A DNA stretch of 64,000 nt from CAWIJK01 sp963836375 (lineage in GTDB: Bacteria; Actinomycetota; Acidimicrobiia; Acidimicrobiales; RAAP-2). Shown here one piece after another: positions 26,762-36,093 of this stretch (positions are counted from its first letter, which is position 1; every line of letters begins with the position of its first letter). The translations under genes and the position numbers were made by a program. Below the pieces are notes generated by a model, which was not told the DNA's origin, searched no databases, and worked only from the letters and a program-made list of their open reading frames with translations. The stretch lies in contig CAWIJK010000004.1 of the NCBI GenBank assembly GCA_963836375.1, forward strand, positions 558,001 to 622,000, written 5' to 3'.

Positions 26762-28390
26762 TTACTCCCCCGGTGCCGTACTCGGCGCCGGGGACCCCTC
26801 GAGGAGCTGGCGCAGATCGTCCAGCACCGACGACCCGCGCTGTGGGCAGAGGTACTCGCCGGCCAGGACCAGCACCAGGTAGGCCTCGTAGTGCGCGAGC
26901 TTGGAGGTCTCCGGCTTGCCCCCGTTCCACTGAGGGCTCGCCTGCTCGGCCAGCTCGAATTGCTGGCTGACCCAGGTGGAGACGGGAACGTGGTGGGCGA
27001 AATCGGCGCAGGCCATCCTTCCGGCGGTCAGGAGGGGACTGACCACGGTCGTCGGGATCTTCGAACTGTGGCGATGAAGAAGATACAAATAGGCCAGCTT
27101 CGAGTTGTGGGGGACGGTCGCGTCCCGGGAGTGCACCAGCGCCAACGCCAGGGCCGCCGCGAGCGACCGGGGCGCGATGCTGGGCACCGCTCCGTTGGGG
27201 AACCGCATAAGGGTGATGAACAGGCGCCGCTCCGAGGCGTTGCCCGTCTGTCCGGCCACCAACGCGTGGTGCACGATCCAGACCAGGCCCCCGTAGCTGA
27301 AGAACTCGGCTCCACCGGGGGCGACGTCACGCTCCTCCTTCGTGTCGGCCGAGTCGAGCCAGGCGTGGTCCAGCGGTTTGGTACATGGCCCGGTGACCGA
27401 CGCACACTTCGCCGCCCCGATGCTGTAGTCCGGGGTCCCCCAGTCGTTGGCCGAGTAGAAGAGCCAATGGGTTCCCCCGGCCTCAACCATGGAGGGACCC
27501 TCGACGAGGCCGCCCTCCCAGGGCTGAGTAGCCGAGAGGATGGGGACCGCCGGGCCGGCCGTGCTGAGGCCGTCGGGGCTGAGGCGCTGCGAATAGATGA
27601 CGGTCGGCTGCCCACAGCAGTCCCCATCGGCCTTCCACAGCAGCCAGGGCGTGCCGTTCTCCACGTAGATGCTGGGGTCGATGGCACCGCCCTGGCTGAC
27701 CGGACAGACGAACGGGGCGCTCGAGTTGTCCACGAAGGGCCCGGTCGGGCTGGTCGAGGTCGCCCGCGAGATGCACGCAGCCGCCGTCCAGTTGCCGTTC
27801 ACGGTGTGGACGCAGCCGTAGGGCTTCTGTGCCCCGAGGCACCCGAGGGAGATGGTGGCCGGGGTGCTGTAGTACAGCACATAGGTCCCGTCCGGCCGGC
27901 TCCACACAGCCGGGGCCCATTGGTAGCCGGGCGTGGTCCATTTGGGGACGGTGGGCATGGCGTCGCCGAGATACCGGCCGGTGTAGGTGCCTTTGGTGAG
28001 CCCGATCCCGAGGACCGGCACGTTGGCTTGGCCATCCTGACCCTTGAAGCTGGTTGCGTAGACGTACAAGCTCCCAGGGGTGGCGACCACGAAGGGATCG
28101 GCAAAGTCCCCGTTGTAGAACGTCTTGGCCCCGAGGATTCCCCCAATAAGTGTCAGGTGCTGGCCATCCATGACCGTGGGATCCTTTCCGATTGGGCCTG
28201 TTGTCGGCTGCAGCTCACCGGCATGTACGTCGGGCTCCGCCTGGATCACTCGGGTAGTGGTGGTGGTGGTGGTGGGGGACGCAGACGCCAGAGCGGGTGT
28301 CACACCTGACAACGCGAGTACGCAGACGGCCACAGCCCAGCCAAAGCCGCCGACGGGGCTCCGGTGATGACGCCCAGAACCCCGTTGCAT
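26762..28390 (-). CDS. secreted glycoside hydrolase family 43-like protein
   Basis: 542 aa from the ATG at 28390 (GAGGAG seven bases upstream). Signal peptide (GWAVAVCVLALSGVTPALAS) then a Thr-rich linker. Five-bladed GH43-type propeller: catalytic Asp candidates in YNGDFADPFVVATPG and GGAIDPSIYVENGTPWLLWK, the acid Glu in GGLVEGPSMVEAGGTHWLFY. Such enzymes remove arabinose or xylose from plant polysaccharides outside the cell. The last 110 residues (from about KIPTTVVSPLL) are not part of the fold and unrecognised; a CADFAHHVPVSTWVSQQFEL segment there looks helical. Confidence 0.85.
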   Translation of the reverse strand: MQRGSGRHHRSPVGGFGWAVAVCVLALSGVTPALASASPTTTTTTTRVIQAEPDVHAGELQPTTGPIGKDPTVMDGQHLTLIGGILGAKTFYNGDFADPFVVATPGSLYVYATSFKGQDGQANVPVLGIGLTKGTYTGRYLGDAMPTVPKWTTPGYQWAPAVWSRPDGTYVLYYSTPATISLGCLGAQKPYGCVHTVNGNWTAAACISRATSTSPTGPFVDNSSAPFVCPVSQGGAIDPSIYVENGTPWLLWKADGDCCGQPTVIYSQRLSPDGLSTAGPAVPILSATQPWEGGLVEGPSMVEAGGTHWLFYSANDWGTPDYSIGAAKCASVTGPCTKPLDHAWLDSADTKEERDVAPGGAEFFSYGGLVWIVHHALVAGQTGNASERRLFITLMRFPNGAVPSIAPRSLAAALALALVHSRDATVPHNSKLAYLYLLHRHSSKIPTTVVSPLLTAGRMACADFAHHVPVSTWVSQQFELAEQASPQWNGGKPETSKLAHYEAYLVLVLAGEYLCPQRGSSVLDDLRQLLEGSPAPSTAPGE

Positions 28391-28839
28391 GTTCGATCTC
28401 CTCAAGGTCGTGTTCCGACGAATCCCGCCAATGGCCGCGGCATTGTGTCACGCCGCAGGCCCGGCCGCTTGGAGTGACCCCGATGACGAGCAGTATCAAG
28501 CGTGGCAGCACCAGAGTCGGGGACCGGAGTCATGCCGACGTGAGATGCCCCGACGACAACCAGGCCTAAACCGACAACTATCCGGACGCCTTCGCCTTGG
28601 TCCGGACGGGCCAATGAGGTTTGCCCGCTGGGAAGGCCAGGACGCACCACACATCCCTCGGTGCCGAACCCGAAGACCGGCGAGGCACCTCCGACCCGTC
28701 AAGGCCCTGGCTATCCCCCTTGGCGGTTCGGACCGATCAAGACACGAGGACACCGGCCCGCTACGCTGCGTTCGCGGTCAGCGTTGAGGCAGAGCCGACC
28801 CGACTGGTGAGTGAAGCGCGGTGGATGGAGGCGTTGATC
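28391..28839. other. intergenic stretch, divergent promoters
   Basis: Between the GH43 gene (-) and the beta-helix gene (+). Holds hairpin repeat 6; otherwise nothing recognised. Confidence 0.5.
28655..28677 (+). repeat. intergenic hairpin repeat 6
   Basis: CCTCGG-TGCCGAA-CCCGAAG core; left arm imperfect. Lies about 165 bases before the start at 28840. Confidence 0.5.
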
Positions 28840-31182
28840 ATGGGAAGGGTCATTCGACATTCACCCTGGCCACGGAGTGCCATTCTCTCCATCGTCCTGA
28901 TCTGCTCGACCGGGATCCCCCTCGGAGTGGGTGCCGCCCTATTCCCTCAAGGCACGGTCGGCGCCTCGGGCATCGCCGTTACCAATTGCAATGACTCGGG
29001 TGCGGGATCCCTTCGAGCGGCGGTCGTAGGCTCCTCGACGGGGTCGACCATCACCTTCGCGACGTCACTGGACTGCAATCTCATAAAGGAGACCACCGGT
29101 CCGATCGTCGTGTCGAACAATCTGACGATTGATGGGCCCGGAGCTTCCACGTTGGCGGTGAGCGGCAACAACGCCAACTCCGTCTTTGCCGTCAGCGACG
29201 GATTCGTCGTCACGATCTCCGGACTCACGATCGAAGACGGGAACAGTGACAACGGGGGCGGGATCGACAACGACGGCACGCTCACCGTCAGCGAGACCAC
29301 GATTTCGAACAACACCGGCAATTCGGACGCCGGCTTCGGTGCCGGCATCTTCAACGACGGCACCCTGACCGTCACCGACAGCGTGATTTCCGACAACACC
29401 GAGGCGTCCTTCGGGGGTGGGATCGAGAGCGACGACGGCACCTCGATGAGTGTCACCGACAGCACTGTCTCTGGGAACCAGGCCGCCAACGGCGGCGGTG
29501 GCCTGATCAGCACCGGCGGAACCCAACTGACTGTCAGCCACAGCACAATCACCGGTAACACTGTTGCGGCCGGTAACGGAGGTGGCATCATCAACGCCGC
29601 TATCGGCTCGGTGATCAACAGCACGATCGTCAGTAACACCGCCATGGTCGGCGCGGCCATCGACAACGACGGCGGCACCCTGGCGGTGGGCGCAAGCACA
29701 CTCGCCGACAATACGGATACCGGCGGAGCTGGTGGGGGGATTGCGAATTCGATCGGTGCGACGAGCATCGGCTCGACGATCCTGTCCAATAACGACGGCA
29801 ACTGTTCGATCCTATCCGGTTCGATCACCGACAGCGGCTACAACATCTCCGATGATGACTTCTGTGACTTCACCAGCACGGGCAGCACCAACAATTCGAG
29901 CTTGGTTGGTCGCAATCTGGGACCGCTCCGCGACAACGGTGGACCGACTCAGACGAAGGCGTTGTTGAATGCTCCGAGCGGCGATCCGATGCTCAACGTC
30001 GTCCCAGCCGGCCCACTGTGTCCGGCGACCGACCAACGTGGCGAGCCGAGAGTCGCCCCATGCGACATCGGTGCCTATGAAGCTCAGCCGCCTTCTGCTC
30101 CCCTCGACCCGTCCGCCACGCCCGGCTCCACGACCGTTGGGATCACCTGGGCCGCACCGGCATCGAGTGGCGATCTCCCGATCACTGGATACGACATCTA
30201 CTGCTCGACGGCGAACCCCCCCTCGACACTAGGGCCGCCGAGTGTGACCGTCAGCGGCGCGAGTGCGATATCGGGCAACGTCAGCGGTCTGATGAGCGGC
30301 ACCCGGTACTACTGCGTGGTGACGGCTGTCAGCGCTATAGGCCAGTCCGTCGCCTCGACGGTGGTCAGTGCGACTCCGCTCCAGACCGGTTACGACCTGG
30401 CCGGGTCCGACGGCGGGGTCTTCGTTTTCCCGGTCGGCCAGGCCTCCGGTTTCTTCGGGTCCCTCCCGGGTCTCGGGGTCAAGGTCAACAACATCGTGGG
30501 CATCGTGCCCACCAACAACTTCAGCGGCTACAACCTGGTGGGTTCGGACGGCGGGGTCTTCGTCTTCCCGGTCGGCCAGTCGAGCGGCTTCTTCGGGTCC
30601 CTCCCGGGTCTCGGGGTCAAGGTCAACAACATCGTGGGCATCGTGCCCACCAACAACTACACCGGCTACGACCTGGTGGGATCCGACGGCGGGGTCTTCG
30701 TGTTCCCGGTCGGCCAGTCCTCGGGCTTCTACGGCTCGCTGCCCTCGATGAACGTCAACGTGAGCGACATCGTGGGCATCGTGGCCACCCCCGGGGGCGG
30801 GGGGTACTTCTTGGTCGGCAAGGACGGGGGGGTCTTCACCTTCGGGACTGCCCCGTTCCTGGGCTCGCTCCCGGGCATCGGAGTCTTGGTCACCAACATC
30901 ACCGGGATCGCCTCGACTGCCGACGGCCAGGGCTACTACGTGGTCGGGGCCAACGGCGCGGTCTACGCCTTTGGGGACGCTCACAGCTTCGGATCCCTCC
31001 CGGGCCTGGGCATCAGCGTGACCAACATTGTGAGCATCGTCCCCACCCCAGACGGGGGGGGCTACTGGTTGATCGGTTCCGACGGCGGGGTCTTCGCCTT
31101 CGGCGACGCCACCAGCCAGGGGTCGCTCCCGGGTCTCGGGGTCTCGGTCAACAACGTCGTGGGAGCCGTGCCTACGGGGTAA
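28840..31182 (+). CDS. secreted beta-helix / FN3 protein with six C-terminal GSDGGVF repeats (paralogue D)
   Basis: 780 aa from the ATG at 28840 with GGAGG eight bases before; the frame is open to 28621. Signal peptide SAILSIVLICSTGIPLGVGA. NCNDSGAGSLRAAVVGSSTG opens a right-handed beta-helix with many short G/N-rich rungs (TLTVSETTISNNTGNSDAGF style). It ends in a choice-of-anchor Q-type signature (CPATDQRGEPRVAPCDIGAY). An FN3 domain follows (PLDPSATPGSTTVGITWAAP). The last 270 residues are the same six-repeat module as in the YVTN proteins, a clear fusion of a shared C-terminal module to an unrelated N-terminal fold. Exported, role unknown. Confidence 0.9.
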   Translation: MGRVIRHSPWPRSAILSIVLICSTGIPLGVGAALFPQGTVGASGIAVTNCNDSGAGSLRAAVVGSSTGSTITFATSLDCNLIKETTGPIVVSNNLTIDGPGASTLAVSGNNANSVFAVSDGFVVTISGLTIEDGNSDNGGGIDNDGTLTVSETTISNNTGNSDAGFGAGIFNDGTLTVTDSVISDNTEASFGGGIESDDGTSMSVTDSTVSGNQAANGGGGLISTGGTQLTVSHSTITGNTVAAGNGGGIINAAIGSVINSTIVSNTAMVGAAIDNDGGTLAVGASTLADNTDTGGAGGGIANSIGATSIGSTILSNNDGNCSILSGSITDSGYNISDDDFCDFTSTGSTNNSSLVGRNLGPLRDNGGPTQTKALLNAPSGDPMLNVVPAGPLCPATDQRGEPRVAPCDIGAYEAQPPSAPLDPSATPGSTTVGITWAAPASSGDLPITGYDIYCSTANPPSTLGPPSVTVSGASAISGNVSGLMSGTRYYCVVTAVSAIGQSVASTVVSATPLQTGYDLAGSDGGVFVFPVGQASGFFGSLPGLGVKVNNIVGIVPTNNFSGYNLVGSDGGVFVFPVGQSSGFFGSLPGLGVKVNNIVGIVPTNNYTGYDLVGSDGGVFVFPVGQSSGFYGSLPSMNVNVSDIVGIVATPGGGGYFLVGKDGGVFTFGTAPFLGSLPGIGVLVTNITGIASTADGQGYYVVGANGAVYAFGDAHSFGSLPGLGISVTNIVSIVPTPDGGGYWLIGSDGGVFAFGDATSQGSLPGLGVSVNNVVGAVPTG

Positions 31183-31315
31183 GGGTGTGTCCAAACGGGA
31201 TGGGCCATACGGCGAACCCCTCTCTGCTCCGCGGGTCCTGCCCGCAGCAACCCTCGGTGACTGGTGGATCGGATCACTAGTGCGCCGATTAATAGGAAGG
31301 CCCATGCAAGGCCAC

Positions 31316-31335
31316 CTTCGGGTGCTGAACCCGAG
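31316..31335 (+). repeat. intergenic hairpin repeat 7
   Basis: CTTCGGGT-GCTGA-ACCCGAG. Preceded by GGAAGGCCCAT, which is shared with repeat 8. Confidence 0.65.
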
Positions 31336-31375
31336 CGTTGCGGTTGGGACGTCAACCAGAAGGCCCATCTGAGCT

Positions 31376-31394
31376 CCGGGTGTGGAACCCGAAG
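31376..31394 (+). repeat. intergenic hairpin repeat 8
   Basis: CCGGGT-GTGGA-ACCCGAAG. Preceded by GAAGGCCCAT; together with repeat 7 it forms a direct repeat with a 58-base period. Confidence 0.6.
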
Positions 31395-31469
31395 ACTCTG
31401 ACTCTACCGAAGCCCCGGTTCTCGGGGGGTCGGCGACCAGGAAGAGCCCCAGGGACATCGTGGCGCCAG

Positions 31470-31663
31470 CCCACAACGGTGGGCCGACCGAGACGATGCT
31501 GCCGCTCGCCAGCAACCCGGCGGTCGGCGGAATCCCCTCCAAGACCACCGTGACGCCCAGTACCCGGTCGCGGATGCTCTGCCCAAACACTGACCAGCGG
31601 GGGGTACACAGCGCGGCAGGCAGGCCGTGGGACGCCGGAGCCGTGCAGTCCTCCGCTCCGTAG
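31470..31663 (+). pseudogene. remnant of a choice-of-anchor Q-type secreted protein
   Basis: A short reading frame gives NGGPTETMLPLASNPAVGG followed by CPNTDQRGVHSAAGRPWDAG then AVQSSAP and a stop. This is the C-terminal signature (DNGGPTQT, TDQRG, C/D-I-GA) found in the beta-helix gene at 28840. Nothing upstream in the frame looks like the rest of such a protein, so only the 3' end survives. Confidence 0.6.
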
Positions 31664-32069
31664 TTCGGAGTTCGTCTCACGCTCAGCGGGGCAGGATTCA
31701 TGTGCCCACCCCACCGTCTCTCGGCATGGGGGCTACCGATCCCGAGTTCCTGAGCCGGGGCAACCCGGCCACTTCGAGGGGCAGATCGTGCGGCGTGGAC
31801 GGTTCCGATCCCCGGGGGAACAGACCGCGGGGTGGACGCCTGCGGGGACTATGGGGTCGAGCGTCCGGATCGGACAAGGTTCCAATGAGCCCGGGTCTCC
31901 TGTCCCAGATGCCCAGTACCGGGTTCAAGTTGGCTATTGCTCTGACCTCACCTTCGACGCACCGATTTCACTGCACAACGCAGGCAATGCCTGTTGCGGC
32001 GCCCACGTTTCCGTGCAATCGTACGGAAGCGCTTGACCTGGCCGTTTGCTCGACGATCGGAGGTTACTG

Positions 32070-34205
32070 ATGGCCTACCGCCGTCGTCGGATGATGCGTC
32101 TCGCCAGTCCTGTCATCCTCGTCGCCACCCTGGCCGTCCCGACGTTTGTCGCGGTCGCCGTCGTCAACACGCCGCCCGCTGCAGCTTGGATAAATACTCC
32201 TACGGCCTATGTGAGCAACTACGGGGATAACTCCGTGACCCCGATCGACCTCTCCACCAACACGGTGGGTGCGCCGGTCACCGTTGGGACTCGTCCAACC
32301 GCCGTCGCTGTCACGCCTGACGGCCAGACGGCGTACGTCGTCAATTCCGGCAGCAATACCGTGACCCCCATCAACGTGGACACCAACATCCACGAGTCGC
32401 CGATCGGCGTGGGTTCCGATCCCCAAGGTATCGCCATCGCTCCCGACGGCGAGACCGCTTACGTCACCGACTCCGGCAGCAATACCCTGACCCCCATCAA
32501 CCTGGCCACGAATGCGGCCGAGCCGTCGATCGTCGTCGGGCCAGCCCCCACTGGCATCGCGATCACCCCTGACGGCCGTACCGCCTACGTCGTCACCAAC
32601 CCGACCTACGGCTACAACGTGACCCCGGTCAACCTGACCACCGATACAACCGGGACGCCGATTCCGATCGACGCCCTGGGTGGACAGGGAGGCATCGCCA
32701 TCACCCCAGACGGCAAGAGCCTCTATATCATCGCCAGCTCTCCCGAGGTCTCCACGATCAACACGACGACCAATACGGTTGGAACTCCGATCTCGTTTTC
32801 CCCTTCTTTCGAGCTGGGTGTCTCCATCGCCATCTCGCCCGATGGAAAGGCCGCCTACGCCGCAGGACCTTTTTTGGGCATCATCCCCATTGACGTGGCG
32901 ATTAGCACCGCTGCGCCGTACATCGCCACGCCTGGCGGGGCTTTTGGGATCGCCGTCTCTCCCGATTCCAAGACCGAGTATGTCACCGAGGAATTTTCAG
33001 GCGATGTACGCCCGCTCGACACCGCCACCGGCACCCTCGGGCCAGCTATCCCCCTCATACCCGGATCTTCAGATCCCTCTGACATTGAACCATTTGGCAT
33101 CGCCATCACCCCCGACCAGGCTCCGACCGCCTCGTGGAAGTTGAGCCTGCCTCCTGCGCCGAACCTTCCCGTCTTCTTCGATGCCTCCGCTTCCTCGTCG
33201 CCAGTCGGCTCCATCGCCTCGTACACCTGGAACTTCGGCGACGGGACCAGCCAGACCACCACCAGCCCGCTGACCTCTCACGCCTATGTCTCGGCCGGCA
33301 CCTACTCGGTCAAACTGACCGTCACCAACACCCAGGGAACCTCGACCACCCAGACGTTCACCGGCCAGACGGTCTCCAACAACGGCGGACCCTCGGCGAC
33401 GGTGACCCACAAGGTCTCGGTTCCCGGCTACGTCTTAGTAGGCAAGGACGGCGGGGTCTTCGTCTTTCCGACCGGCCAGGCCGGCGGATTCTTCGGTTCC
33501 CTGCCGGGATTAGGCATCCACGTGACCAATATCACCGGCATCGTGCCCACCAACAACTTCAGCGGCTACGACCTGGTGGGTTCGGACGGCGGGGTGTTCG
33601 TGTTCCCCGTCGGCCAGTCGAGTGGCTTTTTCGGGTCCCTTCCCGGCCTGGGGGTCAAGGTCTCGAACGTGGCCGGCATCGTACCCACCGCCGACGACCA
33701 GGGGTATTTCTTGGTGGGCAGGGACGGTGGCGTCTTCGCCTTCGGCGACGCGCCCTTCGAGAACTCGCTGCCGGGCATCGGCGTCACAACCAATGACATC
33801 GTGGGCATTGTGCCGACGGCCGACGATGGAGGCTACTGGCTGGTTGGATCCGACGGCTCGGTCTACGCATTCGGAGATGCCCCGTTCTACGGGTCGCTGG
33901 GGGGCAAGAGCACTGTCCCGATCGTCGGTATCGCCGCCACCTCTGATTCTCGAGGCTATTGGCTGGTAGGCCAGGACGGCTCAGTCTACGCTTTCGGAGA
34001 TGCCCAGTACCTTGGTTCGTTGCCCGGGATCGGGGACTCGGTCAACAACATTGTGGGCATCGTTCCCACCCCCGACGGCGGCGGTTACTGGCTCATCGGC
34101 TCTGATGGGGGGACCTTCGCCTTCGGTGACGCCAGCGCGCTCGGTTCGCTGCCGGGCATCGGCGTCGGGGTGAACGACATCGTGGGAGCCGTGCCGATCG
34201 GCTAG
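32070..34205 (+). CDS. secreted YVTN beta-propeller / PKD protein with six C-terminal repeats (paralogue E, divergent)
   Basis: 711 aa from the ATG at 32070 (GGAGG upstream). Signal peptide ASPVILVATLAVPTFVAVAV...AAAW. YVTN blades are more diverged from each other than in the other paralogues (YVTDSGSNTLTPINLATNAA, then weaker blades near residue 220-330). PKD domain YTWNFGDGTSQTTT. The six C-terminal repeats differ in sequence and DNA from the homogenised set (YVLVGKDGGVFVFPTGQAGG, YWLVGSDGSVYAFGDAPFYG, YWLVGQDGSVY). So this copy escaped homogenisation or came from another lineage. Exported. Confidence 0.9.
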   Translation: MAYRRRRMMRLASPVILVATLAVPTFVAVAVVNTPPAAAWINTPTAYVSNYGDNSVTPIDLSTNTVGAPVTVGTRPTAVAVTPDGQTAYVVNSGSNTVTPINVDTNIHESPIGVGSDPQGIAIAPDGETAYVTDSGSNTLTPINLATNAAEPSIVVGPAPTGIAITPDGRTAYVVTNPTYGYNVTPVNLTTDTTGTPIPIDALGGQGGIAITPDGKSLYIIASSPEVSTINTTTNTVGTPISFSPSFELGVSIAISPDGKAAYAAGPFLGIIPIDVAISTAAPYIATPGGAFGIAVSPDSKTEYVTEEFSGDVRPLDTATGTLGPAIPLIPGSSDPSDIEPFGIAITPDQAPTASWKLSLPPAPNLPVFFDASASSSPVGSIASYTWNFGDGTSQTTTSPLTSHAYVSAGTYSVKLTVTNTQGTSTTQTFTGQTVSNNGGPSATVTHKVSVPGYVLVGKDGGVFVFPTGQAGGFFGSLPGLGIHVTNITGIVPTNNFSGYDLVGSDGGVFVFPVGQSSGFFGSLPGLGVKVSNVAGIVPTADDQGYFLVGRDGGVFAFGDAPFENSLPGIGVTTNDIVGIVPTADDGGYWLVGSDGSVYAFGDAPFYGSLGGKSTVPIVGIAATSDSRGYWLVGQDGSVYAFGDAQYLGSLPGIGDSVNNIVGIVPTPDGGGYWLIGSDGGTFAFGDASALGSLPGIGVGVNDIVGAVPIG

Positions 34206-34414
34206 GGGTGCCCCACAACAACGGTGTTTTCAAGGGCCGAGAACGATGGCTCTGTCGGTCGATGCTGGACGCGGTTTGCTCGATGCCGTCGACCGGAGAG
34301 CACGGCGCATGGCGGCTACCATTTCGGCCCCACTTCGGCGGTGCCCTTCAATCTCGAAAGTTTGCCGGTAATGCGACCTGAGACGAAGGGCGCTGTCGTC
34401 GTGGGGCCAGCGCA

Positions 34415-34433
34415 TCCGGGTGCGCAACCCGAA
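34415..34433 (+). repeat. intergenic hairpin repeat 9
   Basis: TCCGGGT-GCGCA-ACCCGAA; 45 bases before repeat 10. Confidence 0.55.
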
Positions 34434-34459
34434 AGCTGGTTTGGTGACGAGTCGCGCGA

Positions 34460-34480
34460 TTCGGGGTCCAAACCCGAAGG
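34460..34480 (+). repeat. intergenic hairpin repeat 10
   Basis: TTCGGGG-TCCAA-ACCCGAAGG. Confidence 0.55.
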
Positions 34481-34583
34481 TCACTCGGCCCCTCGCTATT
34501 GGTTTTCGGGTTGTCCTCAAACGTTGGGACGGGGCAGCATCTCTTAGGTCGACGAGCGCTCCTGGTCCGGCGGACTCCGGCCG

Positions 34584-34982
34584 CTAAACGTCACCCCAGA
34601 ACTCGTCGAACTGATACGTGTCGGTCTGGTACACGGTGACCTCGGTGATCTTCCCGTGGTGAATCTCGAATTCAACTGCCACGATCACGTTCAATGTCTT
34701 ACCACTTCTAGTCGCCGTCTCACGCTGAAAGACGACTGCCCGCTCCGGTTCACTGAGCACGTCCAAGATCTCAATCTTGAAAGTGCCGCCGCTGCGTGCT
34801 TTCAGCTGCGCCAAGAAGCCAAGCACCGCCTCGGGCCCTTTGTAGTCCCCCCCGAAGCTGCTGCGCCCAGGCTCGTGCCAGACCACGTCGTGCGCCATGA
34901 CCACCCCGAGCAGATCCAAGTCACCGGACTCGAAGTCCTCATACGCCCGTCGGATCAACGTCCCATAGGTATCCTCAACCAT
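34584..34982 (-). CDS. SnoaL-like / NTF2-fold protein
   Basis: 132 aa. NTF2-like alpha+beta cone: LIRRAYEDFESGDLDLLGVV, MAHDVVWHEPGRSSFGGDYK, then GPEAVLGFLAQLKARSGGTF and the closing strand pair. The SnoaL/ketosteroid-isomerase-like pattern (H-x-D-V-x-W-H) is present. AAAGGAGGG lies about ten bases upstream. It starts 16 bases after the stop of the zinc-ribbon gene, so the two are probably an operon. Ligand or reaction unknown. Confidence 0.85.
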   Translation of the reverse strand: MVEDTYGTLIRRAYEDFESGDLDLLGVVMAHDVVWHEPGRSSFGGDYKGPEAVLGFLAQLKARSGGTFKIEILDVLSEPERAVVFQRETATRSGKTLNVIVAVEFEIHHGKITEVTVYQTDTYQFDEFWGDV

Positions 34983-34998
34983 CAGGTTTCGCCCTCCT

Positions 34999-35331
34999 TT
35001 ACTGCCGAGCGGTTAGAACTGCCGGCTGTTCAAACCGCTCGAAGCAGGCGGTCGTAGCCAGATCGCATCCCGGACACGCTTCACGGTCAACTCTGCGCAA
35101 CTCCCCAAACTCAGAATGCCAGCACATCGTGCAGTCCCTGCAGAAATAGTTGCACTGCTGCTGATGGTCGATAACCACCAGAAGCTTTGTGCTGAGGCAA
35201 TTGGGGCATCGTGCTGGCATCGCTCCCCTTGATAGCCCCCCGAGCACATCAAATCCAAAGGTGGCCTCCCGCCCGCCATCGATGGCATCGTCAGATGGTG
35301 CCGACCCGCTAACACTGAAGTCTCCAACCAT
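34999..35331 (-). CDS. small zinc-ribbon protein
   Basis: 110 aa, ATG at 35331 with GGAGGTCCGGG upstream. Three Cys pairs form a probable zinc ribbon: RCPNCLSTKL, FCRDCTMCW and ACPGCD. The N-terminal 37 residues are low complexity; an internal ATG at 35220 would start right before the ribbon. Such ribbons can bind nucleic acid or partner proteins. It precedes the SnoaL-like gene by 16 bases. No closer assignment. Confidence 0.6.
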   Translation of the reverse strand: MVGDFSVSGSAPSDDAIDGGREATFGFDVLGGLSRGAMPARCPNCLSTKLLVVIDHQQQCNYFCRDCTMCWHSEFGELRRVDREACPGCDLATTACFERFEQPAVLTARQ

Positions 35332-35519
35332 CCCGGACCTCCGTACTTGACTCCCCCTCTTTGTGTCGGCATAGCCCTTTATCGACCAATCGCATAGGGC
35401 CGAATTGCTCTTTTGCAGCTTGGGGGGTGCGCTGGACGTGGAAGGGCCACCAGCTCCTCCCCCTTATTCACCGGGATGGGGGCGCAAGCACCCAAGCCCC
35501 GAAAGCCGGATCGGGGGAT

Positions 35520-35801
35520 CTACTTCGTTGACGCGGACTTCCGATCCGATTCCTTTAGCTCCTTCTCCGTGGCGGCGAGGATGTTCTTTGCCACCCCGGT
35601 CCAATTATTGACGAGCTTCTCGGTCATCTCGAAGGCCGAATCGATGATCTTGCGGCGGGGTCCGTCCTCACCAACTTCGGGAAAAGCACCATTGACAGTG
35701 TCAAGAAACTTACGCACTGCTTCAAGGGAGACCTTCTCGGCGTTCTCGATCGTCTCGATGACTCGAGTCGTGCCATCTTGGTCGGGTTGGGTCTGCGTCA
35801 T
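35520..35801 (-). CDS. small helical protein of an uncharacterised actinobacterial family
   Basis: 93 aa, ATG at 35801 with a strong AGGAGGAACTGAT upstream. Almost entirely helical: VIETIENAEKVSLEAVRKFL, DTVNGAFPEVGEDGPRRKII, DSAFEMTEKLVNNWTGVAKN. I recall similar short actinobacterial proteins but no functional name; the amphipathic pattern is phasin-like in a general sense. Cytoplasmic, stands alone. Confidence 0.7.
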   Translation of the reverse strand: MTQTQPDQDGTTRVIETIENAEKVSLEAVRKFLDTVNGAFPEVGEDGPRRKIIDSAFEMTEKLVNNWTGVAKNILAATEKELKESDRKSASTK

Positions 35802-36093
35802 ATCAGTTCCTCCTGCTCTTGTCGGCCTCTTCTTAATCGAGTGTGACGAGGTGAGACCCGCACGAACAGGGACTTCGGACCATTCGAAGAAGGATTGGGA
35901 AATCCGTGGCCAGCAGGAAGCTATTGCAGGAGCCAGGCTCGCATCACCTGATAGAAGGTCGGATGGCGACGCCTGCCCCCGGTCGCCGGATTGGAGCCGG
36001 TTCTACCGCCCGGCTTATACTTCTATCGGGACCTCGTGGCCTGGGGCCCCTTGGTATCTCAACGTGGAACGCCTGTTTCTGCTGGGATTCTGA

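Larger units (their letters stand above)
31183..32069. other. intergenic stretch with repeats and a gene remnant
   Basis: Holds two hairpin repeats embedded in a longer direct repeat (31296-31394) and a remnant of an anchor-Q-type protein (31470-31663). The rest, 31664-32069, has no recognisable gene. Confidence 0.6.
34206..34583. other. intergenic stretch with two hairpin repeats
   Basis: Downstream of paralogue E; no gene seen. A vague third copy may sit near 34503 (TTTTCGGGTTG). Confidence 0.5.

Noticed and set aside
26750..28309. Long plus-strand reading frame opposite the GH43-like gene
   Set aside because: Shadow of the minus-strand gene, which has a signal peptide, ribosome-binding site and catalytic motifs.
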